A DNA stretch of 64,000 bases. Origin: Vibrio sp. DW001 (lineage in GTDB: Bacteria > Pseudomonadota > Gammaproteobacteria > Enterobacterales > Vibrionaceae). The stretch is taken from positions 868,001-932,000 of the forward strand of contig NZ_CP091976.1 in the NCBI RefSeq assembly GCF_029016285.1, read 5' to 3'. Below are positions 1-8,305 of the stretch, piece by piece. The notes below the pieces were generated by a model. It was not told where the DNA came from and made no database searches. It saw only the letters and a program-made list of their open reading frames with translations. The position numbers were made by a program, and so were the translations under genes. Positions within the stretch are counted from its first letter, which is position 1. Each line of letters starts with the position of its first letter.

Positions 1-340
1 CTGATGTTAACGGTCCCCCTGTCACCTTGCTACCATTGTCGGCCTGATAAGTGCCATCTGATCTCGTCGTAAAGCCCGAGTAAATCGACAGATAACTTCT
101 TGTGGAGAACAGTCCGGATAAACTCACGTCCAACTGATAGGTTTGAATAGCCTTGTAACTGAACCCATCGGGAATCGAGAGGTCTTGCATATCTCGAAGC
201 ACGACGAGTTCGATATCTTGGGTTGAACCCGTGTCTGATTCAGCAGGCGTATCTGCTGAGGGAGATGAACCACTATCTGACCCACCACCACCGCCGCAAG
301 CTTGAAGTAAAACCAATGACATTATCCATAATTTTCTCAT
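1..340 (-). CDS. putative lipoprotein, C-terminus beyond window edge
   Basis: The reading frame opens at an ATG at 340-338, preceded by GGAG, and stays open to the left edge, so only about 113 N-terminal residues are seen. The N-terminus (MRKLWIMSLVLLQACGGGGG) is a lipoprotein signal: a positive start, a hydrophobic core, an LQAC lipobox, then a glycine/serine/acid-rich linker typical of surface-tethered lipoproteins. The rest shows no family I recognise. It starts 10 bases after the stop of the LruC-domain gene and is almost certainly co-transcribed with it. By context it may be a partner of that secreted protein at the cell surface. That is inference. Confidence 0.75.
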   Translation of the reverse strand, partial: MRKLWIMSLVLLQACGGGGGSDSGSSPSADTPAESDTGSTQDIELVVLRDMQDLSIPDGFSYKAIQTYQLDVSLSGLFSTRSYLSIYSGFTTRSDGTYQADNGSKVTGGPLTS

Positions 341-350
341 AACGCTGCTC

Positions 351-2462
351 CTATGGTTGATAGATTTTGTTTGTGACGGCTTTGTCTGATATAAACCAAT
401 CCTTTTCCAACGTACCGCCACTTTCGGCGTAGGTCGCAAATGCTGGGTAGGCGTTAACCAGATCAACCCTCTCTAATGGCCATTGCCATTCATCAGTAAT
501 CAATAATGCCCATGGAAGATTGTCTGCGGTCTTAAAATAGATCGCATTGCTGGCATCACTGGCATCAATACCCAGCCCCCACATTGAATCACCATCAAAC
601 TTTTCGGTTGGGCTTTGGTCTGGTAGATGAACCTCCCATTTTCTGCCCGGGTGGAGAGGAAGGCCTTCTCCGTGATAGTATCCTGGCGTTGAGAAGATAA
701 AGGGGTCATAGGGCATACTTGCTATGTCATCAACCGAAATGCCATCGACGATTGAGATATGCAATTCAAATGTGAATGATTCATTTTCTAGACAAGTGGA
801 GAGGGTTCTGAAATAGCGACAGTCTGTCCCTTTTTCTTTGTTTAGCTCATTTGAGACGATAAAGATGGCTTCATTGCTATCAAGCTCAAGGCCACTGTTT
901 GTCTGTTGACGGTCATTGTGTATTTGACGAGTAAGGGAGGTATCAATGTTGTCGCGGCTTAATCTAGGTAATCTGATTGCAAATCCGTTGTGATAATCCG
1001 CACCAAAAGCAGCGAGTCTCCCTTTGATAAAGGATTTTTTAATCTCTCCATCTTTAAGAACTTCAGTGATCCTATAATGAATGACGACATCGTTCATATC
1101 GTAATCGGCGGTATAGGGCCAGTTATCTTCGTAGGCTAACGTGGCGTATCCAGTCTCATTTGGGAAGTGCCGAACGGTGATCCCTTCTGAGATAACCATG
1201 ATCTGATGATCTTCAACTTCACCAGAGGTTGAACCGCCCATTGGGGATAGGTTAGTTTGTTGGCTGAATCGAAATCGGCTCCATGTTAACCCTTCAACCG
1301 CGTCTATATCGGCAATAAAGAAGAGTGTATTGTTTCCTTTTTCTAGCACGGTATCGGAGAACACTTGTTCTCCATCATCAGTGAAATCACCATCTTGGTT
1401 CCAGTCAATCCATGCGGAAAGATAACCTTGGCTCGATGCTTCTACTGTTATTATCGCGTCTAGTCCCGCCTCTATAGCGGTAACAAAGCCAATACCATCT
1501 TCATCATTGATACCAACCGAATTATCACTCAGTGGTGCAACCAACCCATCTTGTTCGCCATCTGGCGCCTGAGAGCCCATCCAAGTCAGGTTGTCGAGCT
1601 GATGTCTCGGCCCATTGTTCGCGAGTGTGGTTTGGTAAGTATCTGGTGCATCGCCAAAATCGATCGTTGAATCTTCATCGATGACCGGGGCATTAGCACA
1701 GCGAGCACCATCGTTCTGATTCGACATTGGACCATCTGCAAATTTTACTGCTGTCACTAAGCCGTTATTAATATTGGCTTGATTCGATAGATCTATTCGG
1801 TAGATATAGCCGTCTTGGTTTCGTGCCACATAGTAGTACCCGTTCACATCAAAGTAGCCAGCACCAAACGTGCCGGTTTGACCAGTGTCTCCAATATAGG
1901 TGCTTTCACCTGAGCTGGTATCAAACTGATAAAGGTAGCCGGAATTGTTATCTATGCCATAGAGCTGGTCGTTGCCTGGATGAAAGGCAAAATCAGTCAG
2001 GTTTTGACTGGCAATGTTCGTGATCTGTTCCACTTCCAGTGTGGCGTCACTGTCTATGTCTAGAGGGGATAGATCGATCTTAAATAGCCCTTTACCTTGG
2101 CGATAAAGATAATAGTGCTTATTGAAGACATCACCGACATAAAAGGTATAGTCACTCGGTAAACCAGAGCTATTTACGGTCTCAGCTTGGAAATTTTTGC
2201 CCAAGCGGACAATCTCTTTACGTGTCGTGTCGTAGCCATAAATATAACGCCCTTCAAAATCAAATCCGACGCTATTAATGTTGCTACTGACCCCCGTGTC
2301 TCCTTGTAAAAGCGAGGTCTGGCCGGTAACAAGATTTACGCCATAGACTTGAACGGGTTTCGACTGGAATAGATACGCTCTGCTAGGGCAGGTGTCGAAT
2401 GGTAGTGCATAGACACCTTGTGACGAGATGACAAGGAGGAAAAGTACAAGTAGTTTATTCAT
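351..2462 (-). CDS. secreted GEVED/LruC-domain protein
   Basis: This 703-residue protein has a Sec signal peptide (MNKLLVLFLLVISSQGVYA, then LPFDTC). Residues about 25-250 are a repetitive beta-propeller-like region (YGYDTT, YGIDNN, YYYVARN) resembling DUF6923. An FGDAPDTY linker precedes a GEVED domain (about 300-430) with a calcium-like acidic loop (DWNQDGDFTDDGE) and the diagnostic SGEVEDHQ. The C-terminal third (about 450-700) is a LruC domain, recognised by DYDMNDVVIHY and by closing segments that include WGLGIDASDASNAIYF. LruC proteins are exported surface proteins of unknown function found in Leptospira, Vibrio, Shewanella and others. The gene follows the extra syp GT on the same strand but has its own sigma54-type promoter and upstream palindrome, like the syp promoters. 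A role as an extracellular matrix or adhesion protein produced with the polysaccharide is inference. Confidence 0.8.
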   Translation of the reverse strand: MNKLLVLFLLVISSQGVYALPFDTCPSRAYLFQSKPVQVYGVNLVTGQTSLLQGDTGVSSNINSVGFDFEGRYIYGYDTTRKEIVRLGKNFQAETVNSSGLPSDYTFYVGDVFNKHYYLYRQGKGLFKIDLSPLDIDSDATLEVEQITNIASQNLTDFAFHPGNDQLYGIDNNSGYLYQFDTSSGESTYIGDTGQTGTFGAGYFDVNGYYYVARNQDGYIYRIDLSNQANINNGLVTAVKFADGPMSNQNDGARCANAPVIDEDSTIDFGDAPDTYQTTLANNGPRHQLDNLTWMGSQAPDGEQDGLVAPLSDNSVGINDEDGIGFVTAIEAGLDAIITVEASSQGYLSAWIDWNQDGDFTDDGEQVFSDTVLEKGNNTLFFIADIDAVEGLTWSRFRFSQQTNLSPMGGSTSGEVEDHQIMVISEGITVRHFPNETGYATLAYEDNWPYTADYDMNDVVIHYRITEVLKDGEIKKSFIKGRLAAFGADYHNGFAIRLPRLSRDNIDTSLTRQIHNDRQQTNSGLELDSNEAIFIVSNELNKEKGTDCRYFRTLSTCLENESFTFELHISIVDGISVDDIASMPYDPFIFSTPGYYHGEGLPLHPGRKWEVHLPDQSPTEKFDGDSMWGLGIDASDASNAIYFKTADNLPWALLITDEWQWPLERVDLVNAYPAFATYAESGGTLEKDWFISDKAVTNKIYQP

Positions 2463-2500
2463 TGAAACGTCCCTTAATAATGAAATACTATTAAAGGTGT

Positions 2501-2516
2501 ATCAATCTCTGTGCCA
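2501..2516 (-). promoter_or_regulatory. sigma54-type promoter for the LruC operon
   Basis: On the minus strand this reads TGGCACAGAGATTGAT. The -24 box is perfect (TGGCAC) and the -12 box is TTGAT against the usual TTGCW. Transcription would start about 25-30 bases before the ATG at 2462, which has an AAGGGA ribosome-binding site. The element lies 75 bp, centre to centre, downstream of the palindrome at 2576-2590. Confidence 0.6.
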
Positions 2517-2550
2517 TTTTTATGTTATTGATAAATAAAGATAAAATATT

Positions 2551-3711
2551 TTATCTGTTTACTTGTCTAAATTGAATCTCATTTTGAGAATGGTTTATCA
2601 AGGCGAAATATTCCAGCTCCATTTCCTTCACTTGTCTCTCTAAGGAAAATTGACTGAGAATTTTTTTGTGAGCATTACTTGCTAGCCAGCGTTGTAATGG
2701 CTTTGACTGAATGATTCTAAGCATGGCGTTGGGCAAGGCATATTTGTTCTTAGGATTATATAGGATGGCGGATTGATTGTGACTGACCACTTCTGGTATC
2801 CCTCCTATATTTGGTGCCACAATGGGTAGCGAAGAAAACCCCGCCTCTGCAATAACAAGACCAAATGCTTCGCTGCGTGCACCACTAACGAAGGCGTCGC
2901 AACCTCCTTTTAACCAACCGACGGGGTTTTCCTGTTCACTTATAAGGTGAACATTATTGTCTAATTTTAGCGAGCTTATACGATCGAGTAGTGGTTGTTT
3001 CTCACGGCCTTCACCAATCACAAGCAGATGCACATTACGGGATTGGCAATGAATGGCTTGCATCGCATCGATAAGTTTATCTATCCCTTTCCTTGAAATG
3101 AGTGAGCCAATGGTGACAAATAGAAAGCTGTCTTTTGGCAGATTTAATCTCTCTTTGACATTGATTATTGGAACATGAGCAAGCGAAGAAAAATCAATAC
3201 CATTATGTATCACTTTGATCTTTTCGTTGGGGTAGCCATCCCCATTAAGCTTAAAACTGATAGCCTTACTTACGACAACGGTTTTTTGGGAAAAATGCAG
3301 ACCTAAACTGACTCTATCCCTTAACGGGTAATCGCAGTGCAATAGAGTGAGCATAGGCACGTTACACCGTCGGCAAGCCAGTGACATCCACTGAACAGGA
3401 CCACCACTATTGGCGTGTACAATGTCTACTCTGTTTTCACGAATAAGACGTAGTCCTTTTCGAATGAGTCTGAACCAGTTAACAAAAGAAAGTTTTGGTT
3501 TAACCCATCCAAATAGTAGCGAGAAGGTATCAAGTTGGCTTGGAACCGAGAGCTTGTTTAGTGCCCGGTGGAGTGAGGGGTTATTTGTCCAAACGATCGG
3601 CTGAAATTTCTGACGGTCAATGTGAACAATAAGGTTGAGTAGTGATTGCTCACTGCCTCTAATCCAGTCATCACCATAGTGAACAAAAAGAATCGTCTTT
3701 CGCTCTGTCAT
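2551..3711 (-). CDS. glycosyltransferase family 4 (extra gene after sypR)
   Basis: This 386-residue GT-B enzyme has an N-terminal acceptor-domain start (TILFVHYGDDWIRGSEQSLL), a domain junction IKVIHNGIDF, a sugar-nucleotide domain with TIGSLISRKGIDKLI, and the EX7E region SEAFGLVIAEAGFSSLPIVA (glutamates about residues 282 and 290). It should transfer a sugar from a nucleotide donor to a lipid-linked intermediate on the cytoplasmic face of the inner membrane. Its ATG is immediately next to the sypR stop, so it is the last gene of the sypP transcription unit. The V. fischeri locus as I recall it ends at sypR, so this is an added enzyme that could change the repeat unit. Donor and linkage cannot be read from sequence. 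Confidence 0.85.
   Translation of the reverse strand: MTERKTILFVHYGDDWIRGSEQSLLNLIVHIDRQKFQPIVWTNNPSLHRALNKLSVPSQLDTFSLLFGWVKPKLSFVNWFRLIRKGLRLIRENRVDIVHANSGGPVQWMSLACRRCNVPMLTLLHCDYPLRDRVSLGLHFSQKTVVVSKAISFKLNGDGYPNEKIKVIHNGIDFSSLAHVPIINVKERLNLPKDSFLFVTIGSLISRKGIDKLIDAMQAIHCQSRNVHLLVIGEGREKQPLLDRISSLKLDNNVHLISEQENPVGWLKGGCDAFVSGARSEAFGLVIAEAGFSSLPIVAPNIGGIPEVVSHNQSAILYNPKNKYALPNAMLRIIQSKPLQRWLASNAHKKILSQFSLERQVKEMELEYFALINHSQNEIQFRQVNR
2576..2590. promoter_or_regulatory. SypG-type enhancer palindrome (LruC operon)
   Basis: The plus strand reads ATCTCATTTTGAGAA. On the minus strand this is TTCTCAAAATGAGAT, which matches the palindrome TTCTCA-N3-TGAGAA at 14 of 15 positions. It lies inside the last codons of the GT gene that ends at 2551. 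The same motif stands upstream of the four syp promoters in this window. Confidence 0.6.
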
Positions 3712-4344
3712 TTAGCGGCCTCGTCCATTGAATACCACCGCGATAGTCTTAAGCAGAATAGTAGAATCTATCACCACCCACTGATATACCGAGGTTATTG
3801 CAAGGGCATAGCTATGGTCAAAACCGACCTTTCTTCTTACGTCATCAATGCAGGTATCATAGCCTTGGTTTACCTGAGCAAGCCCCGTAATTCCGGGTAG
3901 TACGCCATAGGTTCGTTCTACAAAGAAAGGAATGGCTTGATTCAATTTTTGGTAGAAGCTAGGTCGCTCAGGCCGTGGTCCAATAAGTGACATCTCCCCC
4001 TTTAATACATTAATGAGCTGAGGGATTTCATCTATTCGTGTTTTACGCATAAATCGGCCAACAGGCGTAATACGCGGATCGTTGTCAACGGCCCAAACAG
4101 CGCCAGAACTTGCTTCTGCGTTTTGATACATTGTCCTAAACTTAATGATCTCAAAAAACGTGATGGTTTCTGACGTGCATTTACCAACGCGCAGTTGCTT
4201 ATAAAATATTGGCCCTTTGGATGTCCCCTTAATGAACAGTGCAACGACAGGAAGCAGTGGCAACAACAGTAACAAAGTGTAGGTTGCGATCAGGACATCA
4301 AAGATGCGTTTGCCGATGTAAATTTCTCGATGGTGATTGGTCAT
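3712..4344 (-). CDS. sypR: initiating sugar-phosphate transferase (SypR-like)
   Basis: This 210-residue bacterial sugar transferase (PF02397) has one N-terminal hydrophobic re-entrant helix (DVLIATYTLLLLLPLLPVVA), then GPIFYKQLRVGK, IIKFRTM and the signature block RIDEIPQLINVLKGEMSLIG followed by PRPERP. The length fits the short monotopic PglC-like class with no multi-spanning N-terminal domain. It would load the first sugar phosphate onto undecaprenyl phosphate and start repeat-unit assembly. It lies 17 bases downstream of sypQ and is followed at once by the extra GT. Position and family match SypR; the donor sugar is unknown. Confidence 0.85.
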   Translation of the reverse strand: MTNHHREIYIGKRIFDVLIATYTLLLLLPLLPVVALFIKGTSKGPIFYKQLRVGKCTSETITFFEIIKFRTMYQNAEASSGAVWAVDNDPRITPVGRFMRKTRIDEIPQLINVLKGEMSLIGPRPERPSFYQKLNQAIPFFVERTYGVLPGITGLAQVNQGYDTCIDDVRRKVGFDHSYALAITSVYQWVVIDSTILLKTIAVVFNGRGR

Positions 4345-4361
4345 GGTTTTGCCCTCGAATC

Positions 4362-5594
4362 TTAAAAGTTGAAATGTCTCTTCTTGGCATGTTCTTGAGG
4401 CGATGGTTTTCTGGGAGATATCTTATTGGGAGACCGTTTGCTGGTGAATAAATAAGTGAGCCCACCAACGAGGTTCGCCAAATGACCGGACAGTAGGTAA
4501 GTTAATATGGATAACACTTTACTCTTCCTTAAAAAAGGTAGGCAGCAACAGATTAATCCGACGCTGTACGCGGTAATCTGGATGACGAGAGCGAAAAGAA
4601 ATAAAGGATGTTCAATGAGAAGTAGTGAACATATAAGGCAAAGCAACATCAGGTATGGCGTCAGTAACCTTAGCCCTTTTCCAGAGAAGAATGTGAAGGC
4701 AGTGCTCGCGTATTTTGGGTTGAACAAATGGATTAAACGAAGGACCTGTTGCATGTTACCTGCCGAGATCCTTAGTCGTCGTGCAAAGTCGTCTTTGTGA
4801 TTGGTTTCTTCTAGCTCTATCGCGTTAATTCTCGGTTCGAAGACAATCGAATACCCTTGCTCAACGATTTTCATCGGTAGGACAAAATCATCATTGATGG
4901 TGTCCAGATCAAGGGGTTGAAAAAGTGATTGTCGAAATAGATAGAATGCACCGTGGCAACCAATAGTCGCACCTAAACAGGCCTCGCCATTTTTGATTTT
5001 AGCTTGATATTCCCAGTAGCTTGTTTCCTCAAGATTGTCAGATAACGTCATGCAGTAATTAGGATTGACCACACCAACACGTTTGTCATTAAACGAATGG
5101 GATGCTATCTGCAGCGAATCTATAGATAGGAGTGCAGATACATCACTTAGTGCCACAATATCGGATGCGGCTTTAGGCACCAATTCATTAATGACGGCGA
5201 TTTTTCCCCGATTAGTTGCAAAATTGATGACTTCAAAATGGACATTTTCACATATGGCTTCTTGTATCGTCAGTTGTGCCAGTTGAGCGGTGTTGTCTGT
5301 ACATCCATCGCAGGCGATGATGACATTTAGTTTTTGTCGTGGGTAATCTAAACTGGCGATGTTACGTATTTTGCCCTGAATCCATTGAGCTTCATTGTAA
5401 GCAGGAATGATAAGCGTTACCGTTGGTAAATCTCCGTCACTTGCACTTTTTTTAAACTTCCGTGATGAAATAGAAATCGGTTCTAGTGGCCTATTATTTT
5501 TGTACCAGCCTAGCAGCATAGGATAACCAACATGGCTATAGACAATTAAACAAGCGCTTACCACGCTAGATACGATCAACAGTAGTTCCATCAT
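4362..5594 (-). CDS. sypQ: membrane glycosyltransferase family 2 (SypQ-like)
   Basis: This 410-residue protein has an N-terminal membrane segment (residues about 3-20), then a GT2 domain: TLIIPAYNEAQWIQGKIRNI, ACDGCTDNT for the nucleotide-binding aspartate, ALSDVSALLS for the metal-binding motif region, and DDFVLPMKIVEQGY. Two or three C-terminal membrane spans (about 305-380) follow. This is the N-acetylglucosaminyltransferase/processive-GT architecture. It overlaps sypP by four bases (ATGA), showing translational coupling. GT2 membrane enzymes here usually add a sugar to the lipid-linked oligosaccharide. Specificity is not evident. Confidence 0.85.
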   Translation of the reverse strand: MMELLLIVSSVVSACLIVYSHVGYPMLLGWYKNNRPLEPISISSRKFKKSASDGDLPTVTLIIPAYNEAQWIQGKIRNIASLDYPRQKLNVIIACDGCTDNTAQLAQLTIQEAICENVHFEVINFATNRGKIAVINELVPKAASDIVALSDVSALLSIDSLQIASHSFNDKRVGVVNPNYCMTLSDNLEETSYWEYQAKIKNGEACLGATIGCHGAFYLFRQSLFQPLDLDTINDDFVLPMKIVEQGYSIVFEPRINAIELEETNHKDDFARRLRISAGNMQQVLRLIHLFNPKYASTAFTFFSGKGLRLLTPYLMLLCLICSLLLIEHPLFLFALVIQITAYSVGLICCCLPFLRKSKVLSILTYLLSGHLANLVGGLTYLFTSKRSPNKISPRKPSPQEHAKKRHFNF

Positions 5595-6697
5595 GCCAAT
5601 TCTCCCATTGATAGATCATCGTAAGCTTTAACCATCTGATGAATATTGTTGTTTGTGACCACAAATTCTCGCGGGAGGTGCGTGGATTGATTTGCCAACA
5701 TTCTTGTTAATGAATGAGAAAGGTCAGCAACATCGTTTGATTTTGCCAATACCCCTGTTTTTGGGCATAAGACTTCTGCTGAGGCACCAACATTAGTGAC
5801 GACGGCGGGAATATTACACGCCTGCGCTTCCAGCGGTGAGAGAGGTAAACCCTCGAACCTTGAAGGTAAACAAAACAGATCTAATGATTGATAAAATCGC
5901 GGCATATTTTCGACTAAACCGAGAAACAACACTCGCTCTTTTAGGTGCAATTTTTCGACTAAATTTTCAAGGCTTTTCCGTTGAGACCCATCACCAGCAA
6001 TAACCAATATCACCTCTTTCTCTAACAGAGCGAGTGCTTTAATTGCTAAGTCATGGCCTTTTACCTGTTCTAAGCGACCAGCCGTTCCAATTATTTTTTT
6101 ATCGTTAGGTAATTTGAACAGTTCTCTCGCCAGTTGCTTTGAACCGGGTTTGAATTTTTTGCAGTCAACGCCATTTTTTATGACGACCGAGTTGGATCCA
6201 GAAAAACAAGCAGTAAGTTTCTCTTTGACATGAGAGGCGTCGGCAACCAGTGTTGGTTTTGCGGCCTTAAGAACCATGCCTTGAATGCGTCGGTGTTTTT
6301 TGTCTTCTAGGTGCCAAGCGTCATGTTCGGTATGAATTCTAATTGTTACACCAGCCATGCGTGCCGCGTATCCAGCGTAGAGCAAAGGACCAATATGATG
6401 GGTGTGGACCACATCGGGTTTCACCGCTCTAAAAGCCTTAATTAGGGTAAGAATTAGACCTAAATGAACGCCCGGTTTTTTTTCTAAAAAAACCAACTGG
6501 TTTTGATACGCTTCAAGTCTAGGCCAGTTTTTAAGTGATTCTTCTTTCGTGCCTTCCAGACTGACAATCAATACTTGGTCATCTGGGTTGGCAAAACTCA
6601 GCAGATCTAGGGTTAGGCTTTCGAGTCCTCCAGGGGCGAGGTGTTGAACCACATGGATAACTTTTTTTCCGTGTCTGCGTGTTGAGGTAATATCCAT
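5591..6697 (-). CDS. sypP: glycosyltransferase family 4 (SypP-like)
   Basis: This 368-residue GT-B protein starts VIHVVQHLAPGGLESLTLDL, the usual GT4 opening with the GG loop. It continues with HTHHIGPLLYAG, VIKNGVDCKKFKPGSK, GTAGRLEQVKGHDLAIKAL and PSRFEGLPLSPLEAQACNIP (EX7E). AAGGA stands before the ATG. It is the first gene of the sypPQR-GT unit, with a sigma54 element at 6784-6799 and an upstream palindrome at 6858-6872. Expected role: cytoplasmic addition of one sugar to the growing undecaprenyl-linked repeat. Donor unknown. Confidence 0.85.
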   Translation of the reverse strand: MDITSTRRHGKKVIHVVQHLAPGGLESLTLDLLSFANPDDQVLIVSLEGTKEESLKNWPRLEAYQNQLVFLEKKPGVHLGLILTLIKAFRAVKPDVVHTHHIGPLLYAGYAARMAGVTIRIHTEHDAWHLEDKKHRRIQGMVLKAAKPTLVADASHVKEKLTACFSGSNSVVIKNGVDCKKFKPGSKQLARELFKLPNDKKIIGTAGRLEQVKGHDLAIKALALLEKEVILVIAGDGSQRKSLENLVEKLHLKERVLFLGLVENMPRFYQSLDLFCLPSRFEGLPLSPLEAQACNIPAVVTNVGASAEVLCPKTGVLAKSNDVADLSHSLTRMLANQSTHLPREFVVTNNNIHQMVKAYDDLSMGELA

Positions 6698-6743
6698 AAC
6701 GCTATCCTTCTCTATAAATGTGGGATTTCTCTGTGTTCAATAG

Positions 6744-6777
6744 ACTATTTGTTTGAATAGGCTATTTGTTTGAATAG
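6744..6777. repeat. 17-bp tandem repeat in the sypP leader
   Basis: Two tandem copies of CTATTTGTTTGAATAG plus one base lie between the sypP start codon and its -12 element. They are within the predicted untranslated leader. Function unknown; possibly a replication-slippage duplication. Confidence 0.7.
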
Positions 6778-6783
6778 ATAAAT

Positions 6784-6799
6784 TGCAGGTAATGTGCCA
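6784..6799 (-). promoter_or_regulatory. sigma54 promoter for sypP
   Basis: The minus strand reads TGGCACATTACCTGCA, with GG and GC exactly ten bases apart, as sigma54 -24/-12 promoters require. The predicted start site is about 75 bases before the sypP ATG. The upstream palindrome centre is 74 bp away. Confidence 0.75.
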
Positions 6800-6857
6800 A
6801 GTATTATTTCATTTAATAACAGTTAGTTATGGTTATTCCTTTACAGGCGGGTCGGTT

Positions 6858-6872
6858 TTCTCAATATGAGAA
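6858..6872. promoter_or_regulatory. SypG-type enhancer palindrome (sypP)
   Basis: A perfect palindrome with spacer, TTCTCAATATGAGAA, in the gap just after the sypO stop codon. It fits the SypG-binding half TTCTCA-N3-TG that I recall for V. fischeri, and the identical 15-mer occurs upstream of sypA (35054-35068). Confidence 0.75.
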
Positions 6873-6877
6873 CGAAA

Positions 6878-8305
6878 TTAATAACTGACATTAGGTATGC
6901 TACTCAATACTGGTACACCAGTGATAGAAATCAGTTCATCCTGTCGACGAATAGTGGTATCGAAGAGCTCTAGCAGAGTGGCCATTCCGGCACCAAGAGC
7001 GATACCTGCAAATAGTCCAGAGAGTACATATACCCAGCTAGGGAAATTAGATGGCTGGCTAGGGGTATAGGGTAAATCTATAATCTTAACGCGTTTGTTT
7101 TGTTCAAAATTACCAAGTGAGCCGGTTAGTTGCGCCATTTCAAATCGTTCGACAAGCTCATCGTAGAGTCGTCTTTTATTGGTGACACTGCGCTGTAGGT
7201 TAAATAAGATCTTTGACTGGTCGCCAAATTGGTTTGTCTCTTTGTCTAAAACAGATATCATCTGCTTCAAACTTTTGCTCTCTTCTTGGAGTGATTCGTA
7301 CTGGCTTCTAATCAACTGTAAACTCTGTAGTTGAGTGATGAGTAAAGGCTGCATGTTGCCTAATTGAGACAGTTGAATGCTACTTGCAATATCCCATAAC
7401 TGTTCACTAGAAAGATTGGATGAATTTACGTTGACCATTGTTTCTCGTTCGCTCTCCAATCGAGAAAGTTCTCGATTTTTTGCTTGTACAGCACTGTGGT
7501 TTTCAGTGTAGTTTGCTCTCAAAAGGGTGAGTTGGCTGCGAGCTTCGATAATTTGTTCTTCAATTTTTCCTACAACAGGGTTGGTTCGAGATAGTTGCTG
7601 ATCAAGGCTACCCAGACTTTTTTCAACCCCTGCAAGGGTCGCTTTTTTCTCGGATAAGGTTTGTTTTAATGCGGCAAGTCTAGACAGCTTTTCGTTTTGC
7701 CTTTCAGGCGACACATTTGGGTTTATGTTTTGGAAATCCGCGAGGGCTTGTTCGGCATTATTGAGCTCTTCTAATCGCTTGTTTATGTGGAAAGTAAGAA
7801 ACTCTGCGGAATCTTTGATAGACGATCTTTCGGGCGCAAGGACTTGGTCGATAAAGTGATCACTTATGGATTCTAGTAGCGCTTTCATTCCCTGAGGCGC
7901 TGAAGCGGTGAGCTTTATTTGTACAAATTCTTTACCTAGCAAATGAACAGAAATCCTATCCGATAAGCTTCTGATCACTTTTTCTGACTCTTTGGTGCTC
8001 ATTGTGGCATCAATGAGGCCAAGATCCAGAGCGACAGATTGCAAAATGTGTCGGCTTTTAAGTAGTGTACTTAGCGCATTTATTCTGTCTTTGAAACCAG
8101 TTGAGACTGCGATATCTTCAAGGAATGGGTTCATTTTTGCCGTTTCTTGAATAAGCATGCTGGTGTGTGAATGGTATTGTGCAGGTGCCAGTTTACTTAC
8201 GATATAGCCTGCAAAAGGCATAATAAGAACAGGCATCAACAGTATATATCGGCGTCTCCATGCCCCTTGTAACAAAATAAGCAACTTTATCTTTAGTTCA
8301 ATCAT
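6878..8305 (-). CDS. sypO: polysaccharide chain-length determinant (SypO-like, Wzz/GumC)
   Basis: The chosen start is the ATG at 8305, which has GGAG eight bases upstream and overlaps the sypN stop as ATGA. An upstream in-frame ATG at 8362 would add 19 unlikely residues. The product has about 475 residues: a first membrane span (about 20-38), a large periplasmic region with long coiled coils (about 160-400), a PCP-typical proline-rich exit (LPYTPSQPSNFPS) and a second span (about 425-445). It has no kinase domain, so the tyrosine-kinase-like partner is the separate SypD. It should control polymer length and link polymerase to outer-membrane export. Confidence 0.85.
   Translation of the reverse strand: MIELKIKLLILLQGAWRRRYILLMPVLIMPFAGYIVSKLAPAQYHSHTSMLIQETAKMNPFLEDIAVSTGFKDRINALSTLLKSRHILQSVALDLGLIDATMSTKESEKVIRSLSDRISVHLLGKEFVQIKLTASAPQGMKALLESISDHFIDQVLAPERSSIKDSAEFLTFHINKRLEELNNAEQALADFQNINPNVSPERQNEKLSRLAALKQTLSEKKATLAGVEKSLGSLDQQLSRTNPVVGKIEEQIIEARSQLTLLRANYTENHSAVQAKNRELSRLESERETMVNVNSSNLSSEQLWDIASSIQLSQLGNMQPLLITQLQSLQLIRSQYESLQEESKSLKQMISVLDKETNQFGDQSKILFNLQRSVTNKRRLYDELVERFEMAQLTGSLGNFEQNKRVKIIDLPYTPSQPSNFPSWVYVLSGLFAGIALGAGMATLLELFDTTIRRQDELISITGVPVLSSIPNVSY

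Noticed and set aside
1823-2023. Plus-strand frame inside the LruC gene
   Set aside because: Shadow of the long minus-strand coding sequence, as are the other short opposite-strand frames inside sypC, sbcC, malF and the permease genes.
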